From Actinophytocola glycyrrhizae (GTDB taxonomy: Bacteria; Actinomycetota; Actinomycetes; Mycobacteriales; Pseudonocardiaceae), in assembly GCF_042653545.1 (NCBI RefSeq), contig NZ_JBHSIS010000002.1, forward strand, positions 1,302,001-1,366,000: a stretch of 64,000 nucleotides of DNA, read 5' to 3'. Shown one piece after another: positions 43,840 through 52,560 of this stretch (position 1 is its first letter; each line of letters starts with the position of its first letter). Made by a program: the position numbers and the translations under genes. A model generated the notes under the pieces. That model was not told the DNA's origin, searched no databases, and was given only the letters and a program-made list of their open reading frames with translations.

Positions 43840-45009
43840 TCACAGAGTTGCGGGAACGTGCTGGTCGACGCTGACCGTCTCGGGTGGCCGCTGGACGGGA
43901 ACCGACAGGTCCGGGACGTCCGTGGTCCTGCCCGTGATCGGGGCGTCGGGGTAGGTGCTGGCAACGTACCTGTTCGGATCGGCGACGACGTAGTCGAAGA
44001 ACTCCCTGCCGTCGGCGTAGTACCAGGTGTAGACGCTTTCCTGGATCCAGCCTGCGACGTGGAAGTTGTTCTTGGCCGGCCCGACGGTCTTGGTGTAGGT
44101 CCTGCTCTCGCTGTAGGACTTCGTCGTGGTGGTACCGACCTTGATGTGCAGTCCAGCCTGGACGGTGACTCGCGCTTTCGCGGAGAACCCTTTGATGTCC
44201 ATGCCGGCTTCCCTGCTGACGCTGATGTTGAGCGTCTTGTCGATCTCTTCCGTCTTCTGTTCCTGCACGCCGACGGTCGTGGTGACACCGAACTGTTCCT
44301 GGGTGTTCGCCGGGTAACCCGTGAAGCCGACGAGTTTCCAGCGAACCTGTCGCCGGATGATGACATACGGGCTTTGTTCCCGGCGCCACTTGATGTCGTG
44401 GCCTTCGTCGTCGCCCAGTATCGTCCACGGGACAACGGCCTTTCCGGCCTCGATCATCTCGGTGTACTGCGGGGGTTGGTTGCCGTCCGTCAGTTTGGGC
44501 ACCTTGATGGTCGGCGCCGGCTGGTCCTTGACGGCGAGGACCTTGTCGAACGCCTGCACTTCCTCCAGTGTCCACATGTCCAGGCCATCGTCGCGTTTCT
44601 CGGTGTCCACCGCGCAGTAGAGGACCTTTTCGTTCATGATCTGCCGCTCGTCCACCCACAGGTACTTCGAGTTCGCCGCGCTGCGGAGCCGCACGTGGTC
44701 CCCGTCGGCGGTGACGTACCAGTCGGTGTCGCGGTCACCGGCGCTGGCGCCGAGCGTGCTCATCGAGAACTTGTCGAACGTGGTGAAGCTGTTGGCCGGT
44801 TCCCGGTAGGACTTCTGACAGGTCACGCCCGTGTCTTCCGGGCAGACGGACGGGTTGAGCAGGAGCACGGTCTTGTTCACGTTCGCGGGGTAGGGGGCGA
44901 ACGTCGGCGCCTTGTCCTTGGCTGCCGGGTGTGCATGAGCGAGGTAGGAGCCGGGCTTGGCCTTGTTCCTGAGCCGGTACGTTCTGCCGACCTCGGGTGT
45001 GGTTGCCAT
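43840..45009 (-). CDS. Tpp35 (Cry35)/Toxin_10-like beta-trefoil-aerolysin-fold protein
   Basis: A 389-aa protein, close to the ~383 aa of Bacillus Tpp35/Cry35. An N-terminal beta-trefoil-like region (1-~140: GRTYRLRNKAKPGSYLAHAH, WYVTADGDHVRLRSA, DMWTLEEVQ) is followed by a pore-forming-type domain: VVPWTILGDDE, then SPYVIIRRQVRWKLVGF, then long Thr/Ser-rich strands with QEQKTEEIDKTLNISVSREA and KVGTTTTKSYSESRTYTKTV. In Cry35 I recall the corresponding segments around WTLVP, TPYYILKKYQYW and EIDQKTTIINTLG in the same order. ATG 45009 has GGAG at good spacing. No signal peptide. It lies downstream of an aegerolysin gene, the partner family in the binary toxin. Confidence 0.75.
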   Translation of the reverse strand: MATTPEVGRTYRLRNKAKPGSYLAHAHPAAKDKAPTFAPYPANVNKTVLLLNPSVCPEDTGVTCQKSYREPANSFTTFDKFSMSTLGASAGDRDTDWYVTADGDHVRLRSAANSKYLWVDERQIMNEKVLYCAVDTEKRDDGLDMWTLEEVQAFDKVLAVKDQPAPTIKVPKLTDGNQPPQYTEMIEAGKAVVPWTILGDDEGHDIKWRREQSPYVIIRRQVRWKLVGFTGYPANTQEQFGVTTTVGVQEQKTEEIDKTLNISVSREAGMDIKGFSAKARVTVQAGLHIKVGTTTTKSYSESRTYTKTVGPAKNNFHVAGWIQESVYTWYYADGREFFDYVVADPNRYVASTYPDAPITGRTTDVPDLSVPVQRPPETVSVDQHVPATL

Positions 45010-45116
45010 CGTTGCACTCCCTGATGTGATGATGTCGGTCTGCTCTGGACACCGGCCGCGGCCAGTGTCCTGCTGGTGTTCCCGCGAACGAAACAGAAGC
45101 CACACCGGCCGGACAC

Positions 45117-45171
45117 GTGAGCCTCCGCCGGCCGGACCCGTACTGGCAGACCGGTGCTGCCGGAGGCTCAC
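45117..45171 (-). promoter_or_regulatory. Hairpin between the two toxin-like genes
   Basis: 11-bp arms GTGAGCCTCCG at 45117-45127 and its complement at 45161-45171 enclose 33 bases that hold further CCGG pairs. In the minus-strand transcript it lies after the aegerolysin stop and ~108 bases before the next start, so it may be a partial terminator or mRNA-stabilising structure. Confidence 0.6.
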
Positions 45172-45207
45172 GTTCGTCCTGGCACTACCTCCGCGTTGAC
45201 GTGCGGA

Positions 45208-45723
45208 TCAGGGGAGAGCGCCGACCTTGCAGGTCACCTTCTCCACCTTGCCGCTGCCCGCGAAACCGTTGCACTGGATGAACACCTTCTTGGCGCTGTC
45301 GATGTTCATCGTGTTCGTGCTGCTGCCCCACGGGACGCTCCAGTAGATCTTGAACCATTTGTTTGGATCGTTCCTGAAGACGTACCTCACCTCGCCTTCG
45401 GTACCCGACGGCGAGTTCTGCCTCCCCTGCGAGCAGAATGCCTTGAACTCATCGGCGTTCGGCGGGACGGGTTTCGGGGCTTCGGGCTGCTGACCGTCGG
45501 AGTCACACCACTTGCCCCAGTTGTTGTTGGCGTACTCGACATTCAGCCAGTCGTTGTTCAGGTTGGTCAACCAGAGGTGGAACTGCAGATTCTCGGTCCG
45601 AGGCTGCACGTCGTGCTGATGAGTGCGCTGTTCGGCAGGCGTCGCCGAAGCCGTGGTCACTGGTATCACACAGGCGGCGGCCGCGACCGCGGCTGCCACC
45701 AGCGTCCGAACCCTGGCATGCAT
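45208..45723 (-). CDS. Secreted aegerolysin-family protein (Gpp34/Cry34-like)
   Basis: A 171-aa protein with a Sec signal peptide (residues 1-27, cleavage after TASA) and an aegerolysin domain: FHLWLTNLNNDWLNVEYANN, the glycine-rich block SPSGTEGEVRYVF and the family hallmark FKIYWSVPWGSSTNTMNI. Four cysteines (mature part) could form disulfides, an extracellular adaptation. Aegerolysins bind particular membrane lipids and often act with a larger pore-forming partner, such as MACPF proteins in fungi and Tpp35 in Bacillus. Bacillus Gpp34 lacks a signal peptide, so secretion differs here. It is the promoter-proximal gene of the pair. Confidence 0.88.
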   Translation of the reverse strand: MHARVRTLVAAAVAAAACVIPVTTASATPAEQRTHQHDVQPRTENLQFHLWLTNLNNDWLNVEYANNNWGKWCDSDGQQPEAPKPVPPNADEFKAFCSQGRQNSPSGTEGEVRYVFRNDPNKWFKIYWSVPWGSSTNTMNIDSAKKVFIQCNGFAGSGKVEKVTCKVGALP

Positions 45724-46541
45724 TGTTGGTCCCTTCGTTGGGGTCTCGCCGATCGGGTGTCTTTTCGCAAAGAATGCTCATGTCCTGGCGGCTGTTTATC
45801 GGCCGATACTGTGAGTCGGGCCAAGCCGGTCGGCCACTCATGTATAGCACCGGGCCTGCTCGCATTGTGCGTTGTTACTCGTAACGTGGCGAGCATCAAC
45901 CACGCGAGTGAACGCCGTGGCGATTATTTCGACCGCACGGTGACCGGTAATAGTTTGTGGGCTGATCGTCGAGCGGGTCACACCACCGGCACCTGCGCGG
46001 TCCGGATGAGCGACTGCCGTCGGTCTCGTGTCACCCTTTCAGGCTGCTTCTGCCCCCGCCATCGGTACCTGCTGGCACTGTCCGGTGACGCACGGCATCG
46101 GCCATGTCCACTGCGAAACAGCGGTGCCGACAATCAACGCCTACCCGTGAAGTGGTAACCACCAGCACATCGGCTACTGACCGCGCGCGTGACCTCGGGC
46201 TCAGGTCTCGTCGTAGAGGTCGATCGGGCGGCTCTGGTCAGGTCACCCCGCCACACCACCTGTCGCACCACCCGTGGCCAGGTCCATGACCGTGGGCCAG
46301 CGCGCGCCATCGCGTGGTCCGCCGCCCAGGACCAGCCCTGCTTGTTCCGAGTCGCAACAAGTCGTCACCCGCAACTGATCTCGGACGGCCGGGCCGGGCC
46401 GCGTTAACCCGGTTGGCGGTATATCCGCGCGGGACCGAGCACCTAGCGTCTGAAAGCGCGGCAGAGCGTGGGGGATCTTCGGGGGAAGATCGCGCTGCCC
46501 CGGTTCTGTCGCCGGAAATATCGGCAATATGGGGAGATTCG
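45724..46541. other. Long region without recognised genes
   Basis: 818 bases, less GC-rich than its surroundings between about 45850 and 46150. Open frames here have no coding bias or familiar sequence. It must contain the aegerolysin promoter on the left and that of the small secreted protein on the right (GGGGAG before ATG 46542). No repeats or RNA gene were recognised. Confidence 0.5.
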
Positions 46542-47019
46542 ATGAAAATCAGTACGTTTCCTTGTCGTGCTCGCCGGGCTGGCGCTCACCTTCGGGATGA
46601 CGCAGGTCAGCGCGTCCGCCACCACCATGCCGGACACGAGCGCACCCTCCGGGCACGTGGTTCTCGGCGCGGTCGACGAGTCGTCCTCGCGTGATCTGGC
46701 GATCTACGGGTCCAACGAGACGGCATACACCACGGACGCCAATCCCGGTGGCAGGGGCGTGTTCGAGCACTACGGCGAGCACCTGAAGGCCTGCGACATC
46801 CAGGGTGACGGCAACCGCGCGGTCGCGTACCTGTACTGGGTCGAGGGCGGCTACGAACACCTCGCCTGGCAGCACGACGCCGACGGCGCGAACGGCAACT
46901 GCAAGGACAACAACCTGTCCATCGGTGAAGGCGTCTACGTCGAACTGCAGGTCTGCCTCAGGGACGGCGCGAACGGTGCCGACAAGTGGTGCAGCTCCTG
47001 GCAGGGCGCCACCGCCTGA
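46542..47019 (+). pseudogene. Small secreted protein with a frameshift in its signal peptide
   Basis: ATG 46542 is preceded by GGGGAG and begins MKISTF, but the frame then runs into non-coding sequence. The mature protein lies in another frame from 46567 (LAGLALTFGMTQVSASATTM onward, to the stop at 47019). Dropping one C of the CC at 46563-46564 joins the frames into a perfect Sec signal, MKISTFLVVLAGLALTFGMT. The mature part (~125 aa, four Cys, with GDGNRAVAYLYWVEGGYEHL) is of no known function. Either a true recent inactivation or a sequencing error. Confidence 0.75.
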
Positions 47020-47030
47020 CGGTTTCACCG

Positions 47031-47064
47031 CGGATTTCCGTGCCCGGCCGGGCACGGAAATCCG
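47031..47064 (+). terminator. Terminator hairpin
   Basis: A perfect 17-bp inverted repeat, 47031-47047 (CGGATTTCCGTGCCCGG) and 47048-47064, starting 12 bases after the stop codon of the secreted-protein gene. Confidence 0.8.
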
Positions 47065-47093
47065 TGGTGCGTGAATTCGTTCTCGAGTGGTGT

Positions 47094-47279
47094 TCAGCAG
47101 CAGTACGCTCGCGCCGGGCGACTCGCCCATTCCAGTTTCGTGAGCGACTCGCCGGTGACGACCGCCACGAACGCACCGTCGATCTCGATGGTCGCGATCA
47201 GATGGCCGCCGCCGGAGTCGACGTTCAGGTCGCTGCCCGCGTAGTCGGCACGGCCGTGGTCGATCACACCCGACGTCAC
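47094..47279 (-). CDS. Small hypothetical protein
   Basis: A 61-aa frame from GTG 47279 with very strong G/C third-position bias, reading VTSGVIDHGRADYAGSDLNV then HLIATIEIDGAFVAVVTGES. No family recognised. It abuts the 5' end of the CMD-family remnant on the other strand, so it may itself be a fragment exposed by a rearrangement. Confidence 0.4.
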   Translation of the reverse strand: MTSGVIDHGRADYAGSDLNVDSGGGHLIATIEIDGAFVAVVTGESLTKLEWASRPARAYCC

Positions 47280-47859
47280 CGGGTCGCTGGCGGCACAGGG
47301 CGTCACGGGCGCGGCACTGGAGTCCGCCATCGCGGTCACGGCGATGTTCAACTACCTGACCCGGGTCGCGGACGCCGCCGGCATCGAGTTCGACTACGCC
47401 TCACCGCTGCCTGCCTTCGAGCCCGAGCGCGACAAGGACACCGCGGCCCGACCGGACCGCGTCTCCTGGCCGGTCGTCGCCGACGAGTTCCGGACACTGC
47501 CCAGCTTCCCGGTGACGAGCGAGGCCTGGCAGCGGTGGCACGAGTACGTCTTCGACTCGGACGAACCGCTGAACCGGCGGGATCGCGGGCTGCTGGCGCG
47601 GGCGGCCGCAGAGGAGACCTGTGACCGCGTCCGGGCCGACGAGCTGGCCGGGCACACACCGCGCGACGACCGCGAGGAGCGGCTGGACGAGTTCGCCCGC
47701 AAGCTCAGCCGCACCCCCTGGCGGATGAACCCGTCCGATCTCCAGGCCCTGCGCGACCTCGGGTACCCGGAGCCGGCGCTGCTGCACGCGATTTCCGCGG
47801 TGGCGCTGCAAAACGCCGAGTCCCGCCTGGCGATGGGGCGCGCCCTGACCGCCACGTGA
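47245..47859 (+). pseudogene. CMD/AhpD-like (carboxymuconolactone decarboxylase) gene remnant
   Basis: The open frame runs from a stop at 47242 to 47859. Family-like sequence is already in full flow at 47281 (LAAQGVTGAALESAIAVTAM, then FNYLTRVADAAGIEFDYASP) before the first ATG at 47344, so the N-terminal half with the usual CxxC peroxidase site is missing. A second related segment follows (RRDRGLLARAAAEETCDRVR to RTPWRMNPSDL). It may still be translated from ATG 47344 (171 aa) but is unlikely to be a complete enzyme. Confidence 0.6.
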
Positions 47860-48047
47860 GCCGCTGACGGTCGTCAGCGCAGCCGGGCGGCAGCGGACCG
47901 TGCTTCTGGTGCTGGTGTCCGAGGGCACGTCGTGGGCGGTGCGCCAGGTGGCGCAGCGGCCCGGTGCGCAACGTGCGGGCCCTGCACTCCGAGCCCGGCT
48001 CCGAGCCCGGCGAAGGCGTGCACCGTGTCAGCGAGCTTCACCGCCGG

Positions 48048-49223
48048 TTACGACACCCTGGTCGAGGTCGCGTTCCACACCGCGTCGAGTGGTCCGGGTA
48101 GTCGTAGTTTCCAGCCGTGTGGCGCTACCTGCCGGCCAGGTGCCGGTAGCAGGCCGGGTACTCGTTCGAGCAGGACGTCCAGTGCGGTGCGCGCCGTGGC
48201 GGTGACCAGTGGGTGTGCCGGGCAACGGTGTGGTCCTGCGCCGAAACCGAGGTGGGTACGGACGTCGCGGTACACGTCGAACCGGTCGGGATCGGGGAAC
48301 ATCGTCTCGTCGCGGTTGGCTGAGGCGATGGCCGCCGCGATCATGCTGTTCGCCGGGATCTCTCGTTCGGCCAGCGTCACGGCACGTGTCGTGCGTCTGC
48401 CCAGTACGCCGACCGGTCCGCTCCACCGCAGTGCCTCGTACACCGCCGCGCCGAGCAGTGCCCGGTCGGCGCGGACCGCGGCGAGTTGGTCTGGCGCGGA
48501 CCACAGCGCCAGCAGTGTCCAGCCCGCCAGCCAGCCCGGCTCGATCACACTCAGCCCGAGGTGCTTGAGCACCGGCACCACGTCGACGTCCCGTCGGGCG
48601 TCGCCGGGCCGGTCGTGGTGCAGCAGATGAGAGGTCACCGACGTGTCCGGCTGCTCGCGCAGCCGGTCGACCACCACGGTCACCGCCTTGTCCTCGGCCA
48701 TCGACGGGCGGGCGGCCTCATCCACTCCCGGATCGCGGCCGAAGTTGTTCGCCACCCTGGTCAACAGGTTGCCCCAGCGCCGCATCGTGTCGGCGCCGTC
48801 GGGATCGAGCCCGAGCAGTGCGCACATGGCGGCGACGGCGACCGGTTCGAAGTAGTCCGCGGCCAGGTCGGCACCTCCTGACGGTAAGACCTCGGCGGCG
48901 ACCCGGTGGGCGACCGGGCGCGCGATGGTGTCGACGAAGTCGTTCACCCGGTGGGGGTCGAAGTCGTGTTGGAATGCTTCCCGCACGTCCTGGTGGGACT
49001 CGCCCTCCCGCATCAGCAGGGGCGTTCCGCCGCACAGGTCGAGCATCGGCGACCCTGGCTGGTCGGTGGTGAACCGCTCGACATCCGTCAGAACCGTGTG
49101 CACGTCCTGCCAGCGGGTGACCAGCCACTGGCGGGCGTCCGGCACCCACGCGACCGGTTCCTCCGCACGCAGCCGGAGGTAGACGGGGTAGGGGTCGGTC
49201 TCCAGTTCCGCGATGGTGACCAT
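48048..49223 (-). CDS. Cytochrome P450 with atypical I-helix
   Basis: A 391-aa bacterial P450. The heme-thiolate motif is HLGFGAGPHRCPAH and the K-helix is YEALRW (ExxR). The I-helix, usually AGxxTT with an acid-alcohol pair for O2 activation, reads SVIEPGWLAGWTLL, so the Thr is missing. Such P450s may use peroxide or substrate-assisted activation. It lies 4 bases after the glutamate decarboxylase stop and is clearly cotranscribed with it. Substrate unknown. Confidence 0.92.
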   Translation of the reverse strand: MVTIAELETDPYPVYLRLRAEEPVAWVPDARQWLVTRWQDVHTVLTDVERFTTDQPGSPMLDLCGGTPLLMREGESHQDVREAFQHDFDPHRVNDFVDTIARPVAHRVAAEVLPSGGADLAADYFEPVAVAAMCALLGLDPDGADTMRRWGNLLTRVANNFGRDPGVDEAARPSMAEDKAVTVVVDRLREQPDTSVTSHLLHHDRPGDARRDVDVVPVLKHLGLSVIEPGWLAGWTLLALWSAPDQLAAVRADRALLGAAVYEALRWSGPVGVLGRRTTRAVTLAEREIPANSMIAAAIASANRDETMFPDPDRFDVYRDVRTHLGFGAGPHRCPAHPLVTATARTALDVLLERVPGLLPAPGRQVAPHGWKLRLPGPLDAVWNATSTRVS

Positions 49224-49227
49224 GGTT

Positions 49228-50601
49228 TCAGTCGGCGAACGTCAGCACGGTCGCGACCTCGGGCAGGGGGAACGGGTGGCCCGCCAGGCGTTCGGTGTGC
49301 TTGACGAGGCTCTCGACGAACCTCGCCGCGAGGTCGAGGGTGAACCCCTGCCTGCAGACGACCCGGATGACGTCCACGTGCTCCAGGTTCGGCGGCAGGC
49401 TGTAGGCGGGCACGTGCCAGCCGTCCCCCTTGAGCGCCTCGGACAGGTGGTACACGGTGAAGCCGTCCGCCTCCGGGTCACGAAGCCGGAACGCCACCAC
49501 CGGCAGGTCCTCACCGTCGCTGATGACCTCGTACGGCCCGATCGCCTGGACGCACTTCGCGACGTACCGCGCGGTCTCCTGGCAGCGTTGGGCGATCAGC
49601 TGGTAGCCCGCCATGCCGTTGCGCAGGAACTCGTAGTACTGCGCGATCACCCCGGAGGCCGGCCGGGAGAAGTTCAGGGTGAACGTGGGGTGGTGGCCGC
49701 CGAGAACGTTGCAGTCGAAGATGAGTGACTGTGGCAGGTACTCCGGGTCCCGCCAAAGGCACCACCCGGAGCCGGGGTAGACCAGGCCGAACTTGTGGCC
49801 GGACGCATTGATCGACACCACCCTGGGCAGTGCGAAGTCCCAGGCGACGTCCATGTCGAGGAACGGTGCGACGAAGCCGCCGCTGGCCGCGTCGACGTGC
49901 AGCGGCACGTCCAGGCCCCGGTCGGCCGCCACACCGTCGAGAGCGGCCGCGATGTCGGCGACCGGGTCGTAGCGCCCGTCCTGTGTGCTGCCCAGCACCG
50001 CGACGACGCCGATCGTGTTCTCGTCGACCGCTGCCGCGGTGAGTGCCGGGTCCAGGGTCGTGCGGCCCTCCTCGATCGGCACCATCCGCGCTTCCACGTC
50101 CCAGAAGTTGCAGAACTTCGGCCAGCAGACGTGCACATGGGTGCCGAACACCATGTTCGGCCGGCCGGTACCGCCCCGCTCCCGCCACCGGCGCAGCATG
50201 GCCAGACCGGCGAGCATGGCCGCCTCCGAACTGCCGCTCGTGGAGCAGCCGATGAACCGGCCGTCGTCGTCGTGCCACAGGTCCGCGAGCGAGTTGATGC
50301 ACTCCTGCTCGATGTGGGAGCTCGCCGGGTACTCCTCACGGTTCATCAGGTTGATCGACGCGGTCTCGGCGTAGATCTGTTCCAGCTCGGGCTCTGCGGT
50401 CGTCGTGCAGAACGTGGCGAGGTTGAGCGCTGCCCGGCCGTCGAGCAACAACCGGGATCGCACGATGCCGGCCGCCACCCCCGCCGGCATCGGGTTCTCC
50501 GGCAACCGGCCTTTCGGGACGACGTCCTCGTCGATCCGCTGTGCGAACACCGGAGCCAGCTGAAGATCGTGCTCATCGGTGATCACGCGTTGCAGGCTCA
50601 T
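49228..50601 (-). CDS. gadB: Glutamate decarboxylase-type PLP enzyme
   Basis: A 457-aa group II PLP decarboxylase of the GadA/GadB kind. Signatures are the N-terminal LNLATFCTTTAEPELEQIY, the substrate loop SSHIEQECINSLADLWH, HVDAASGGFVAPF for the cofactor ring and the PLP lysine in INASGHKFGLVYPG. It converts glutamate to GABA and CO2, consuming a proton. The coupling to a P450 gene is unusual and suggests a dedicated metabolic role beyond acid resistance. No antiporter gene is adjacent. Confidence 0.93.
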   Translation of the reverse strand: MSLQRVITDEHDLQLAPVFAQRIDEDVVPKGRLPENPMPAGVAAGIVRSRLLLDGRAALNLATFCTTTAEPELEQIYAETASINLMNREEYPASSHIEQECINSLADLWHDDDGRFIGCSTSGSSEAAMLAGLAMLRRWRERGGTGRPNMVFGTHVHVCWPKFCNFWDVEARMVPIEEGRTTLDPALTAAAVDENTIGVVAVLGSTQDGRYDPVADIAAALDGVAADRGLDVPLHVDAASGGFVAPFLDMDVAWDFALPRVVSINASGHKFGLVYPGSGWCLWRDPEYLPQSLIFDCNVLGGHHPTFTLNFSRPASGVIAQYYEFLRNGMAGYQLIAQRCQETARYVAKCVQAIGPYEVISDGEDLPVVAFRLRDPEADGFTVYHLSEALKGDGWHVPAYSLPPNLEHVDVIRVVCRQGFTLDLAARFVESLVKHTERLAGHPFPLPEVATVLTFAD

Positions 50602-51002
50602 GACAACCTCCGGAAATGCCTTGGGGTTACAAAAGGACAGGTTCAGCTGTCGCCCGTCGAGGTCGTCGTGGTGCCCGACCTGTCGGATGGAGCGTTGTCG
50701 GTCATCTGACTCAGTGCTGTCCTTCGGCGACAGAAGGATGGTGTCAGGTCGTTCACAGGCAAGGAAACATCACCGACAACTCGCAACCCGGACAGGTGGA
50801 CCTGGAGCCTCCGCTGGCTGACAGCACACTCACGCAACGTCGACACGTTCCGGTTCACCTCGACCTGAGGCTGCCCGGTTGAGCCAACCGAGCCGAGAAC
50901 CATCACCGAGAGCAGGCACCGTGGTGGACAAGCTGGATCAGCCCAGCGGGATGCACCGGTCCGGGCGACAGCCGCGGCTGTGGCCGGTGTGTCGCAAGCG
51001 GA
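50602..51002. other. Upstream region of the gad-P450 operon, with a possible 20-codon leader
   Basis: 401 bases. A minus-strand ATG frame at 50705-50643 encodes MTDNAPSDRSGTTTTSTGDS with consistent G/C third positions, 41 bases before the gad start. It lacks a ribosome site, so it may be a leaderless short ORF or chance. GGAGG precedes gad. The rest shows no gene. Confidence 0.35.
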
Positions 51003-52091
51003 CTACCGGGAGTCGCGCGTGAACCGGTACTCAGGGCAGTAGTGCCAGCCGCTGTTGTCGGGTAGCGGCGCGGCCATGATCGTTTGTGCCACCTGGCGCA
51101 TCTTGCCCATGTGGGCGACCGCCTGCGCGACCTGGTCCTTGGCGCACGTGGGGTCGTCGGTGCCCCAGGCGGTCTGCAGGGCGCGCAGCATGCCGCTGTA
51201 CTCGCAATTGAACGAGTGCAGGGCTTCCAGGACCTTCGGGTCGTGTTCGGTGATGGTCGGGTGGTCCGCCCAGCCGCCCGGGGGGACCTCGGCTGCCGCG
51301 TAGGTGTGGGGCATGGTGATCTTGGCGCCGGTGAACGACCAGCGGTCACCGACTCGCTGGAGCTTGCGGCCGTGGTAGAGCTCGCGGAAGGCGTAGTAGT
51401 GGGAGAGCTCGCCCTGCTTGAGGTAGTGGGGGTTCTCTGGGGAGGTGGAGGTCGCCTCGCCCTGCTCCATGATGATGTCGAGGCACTTGAGCACCGTGCC
51501 CAGGTCCGCCATGGGGACGATCGCGTTGCCCTTGCCGTGCTTGAGCGACAGGTCGAAGTCGATCTGCCTGCGGGCTTGGATCGCTGAGGGTCCGATGGTC
51601 GTGAAGGCGGTCCTGATCTTGCGGTAGAAGGCGCCGATCGAGGTGTAGGTCTCCGGGGCGTCCGGGGAGAAGGAGACGATGGGCTCGTCCGGCTCCTCGA
51701 TCAGCGAGTACATCTCCACCGTCGAGCGGGTCAGCCCGGCCAGGTGGATCTCCAGCTCCGGGCGCACGCCGCCGGGCAGCGCGCCGGGGTAGCTCGGCAC
51801 CACGCCCTCCTCGGCCAGCACCGGGGTGCCGCCGATGGCGTTGAGCATGTTGCCGACCAGCGCCAGGTGGGACATCTCGTCGAAGAGGATCTCGCGGATG
51901 GTGTGGTGGACGTCCTTGTCCCTGACCGGGTCCATGATCGACCACAGTCCACAGGAGTAGGGCGGGATGGTGGCCAGCTCCAGGATCATGGCGTGTTGCA
52001 ACGCCTTCTTCAGCCACTCGGTGTCGAGGTCGCCGTCCGAGGTCCCCATCAGGGCGACGATCGCCGTGTCCCGATCCACTGTCATCGTCAT
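51003..52091 (-). CDS. VioB-like ferritin-fold protein (iminophenyl-pyruvate dimer synthase type)
   Basis: This 362-aa protein belongs to the ferritin-like family (Pfam Ferritin-like, the C-terminal module of VioB/StaD). The N-terminal helix bundle carries MILELATIPPYSCGLWSIMD, then FDEMSHLALVGNMLNAIGG, supplying Glu and His ligands of a probable metal site (EL...E..H), and later HYYAFRELYHGRKLQ. In violacein and indolocarbazole pathways the family couples oxidised tryptophan imines. Stand-alone proteins of this length are common in actinomycetes with no known role, and no tryptophan oxidase partner is here. ATG 52091 follows CAGGGGGA. Confidence 0.85.
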   Translation of the reverse strand: MTMTVDRDTAIVALMGTSDGDLDTEWLKKALQHAMILELATIPPYSCGLWSIMDPVRDKDVHHTIREILFDEMSHLALVGNMLNAIGGTPVLAEEGVVPSYPGALPGGVRPELEIHLAGLTRSTVEMYSLIEEPDEPIVSFSPDAPETYTSIGAFYRKIRTAFTTIGPSAIQARRQIDFDLSLKHGKGNAIVPMADLGTVLKCLDIIMEQGEATSTSPENPHYLKQGELSHYYAFRELYHGRKLQRVGDRWSFTGAKITMPHTYAAAEVPPGGWADHPTITEHDPKVLEALHSFNCEYSGMLRALQTAWGTDDPTCAKDQVAQAVAHMGKMRQVAQTIMAAPLPDNSGWHYCPEYRFTRDSR

Positions 52092-52269
52092 GGTCGTCCC
52101 CCTGTGCCGTCGCGGATGTGACCGTGGAACCGCCTCATCGTGCCCACAGCTACGCCCCGAACACCAGTCGGCGGACGAAGACGACCCGATCGAAGTCAGC
52201 CCGACCACCCGACCGGGTGCGGCGAGCTGGTTGCCCGCCAACGAAAGCGCCGCCTGTGCGACGCTCCTT

Positions 52270-52520
52270 CCGGACATACGGCACCGTCGCCGCTGACTCC
52301 CGCTGCGAAGGAACTCGCCGCGGACTTCAGAATCTGGTTCGCCCGCCGCAGCTCACGGTTCGCCCGCCCCAACTCCCGCGATCCTGGCCGCCTCCGCCGA
52401 GGTCGTGCCGACCGCACGCCCTCGTCGGTCTCGGCCTGCTTCACCCACGTCGACAACGCCTTCGGACGCACACCGAGCTGGTCGGCGATCTGGGGGTTTC
52501 CCCGGTCATTACCTGATCGG
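52270..52520 (-). mobile_element. Relic of an IS3-family OrfA transposase
   Basis: The frame reads QIADQLGVRPKALSTWVKQA, then ELGRANRELRRANQILKSAA, matching the helix-turn-helix and leucine-zipper part of IS3 OrfA. Its ends are replaced by unrelated sequence, no OrfB follows and no terminal repeats are seen, so it is a decayed fragment. Confidence 0.75.
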
Positions 52521-52560
52521 GTCCAGGGTGACACGGTGGGCCGGGGAAGGGATGCCAGCG

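Noticed and set aside
45154..46158. 334-codon plus-strand ORF across the aegerolysin gene and the following gap
   Set aside because: Half is antisense to the aegerolysin and the rest has no coding bias.
46196..46225. Minus-strand DQSRPIDLYDET followed by a stop, looking like a gene C terminus
   Set aside because: An in-frame stop lies about 13 codons upstream and no family is recognisable, so it cannot be supported.
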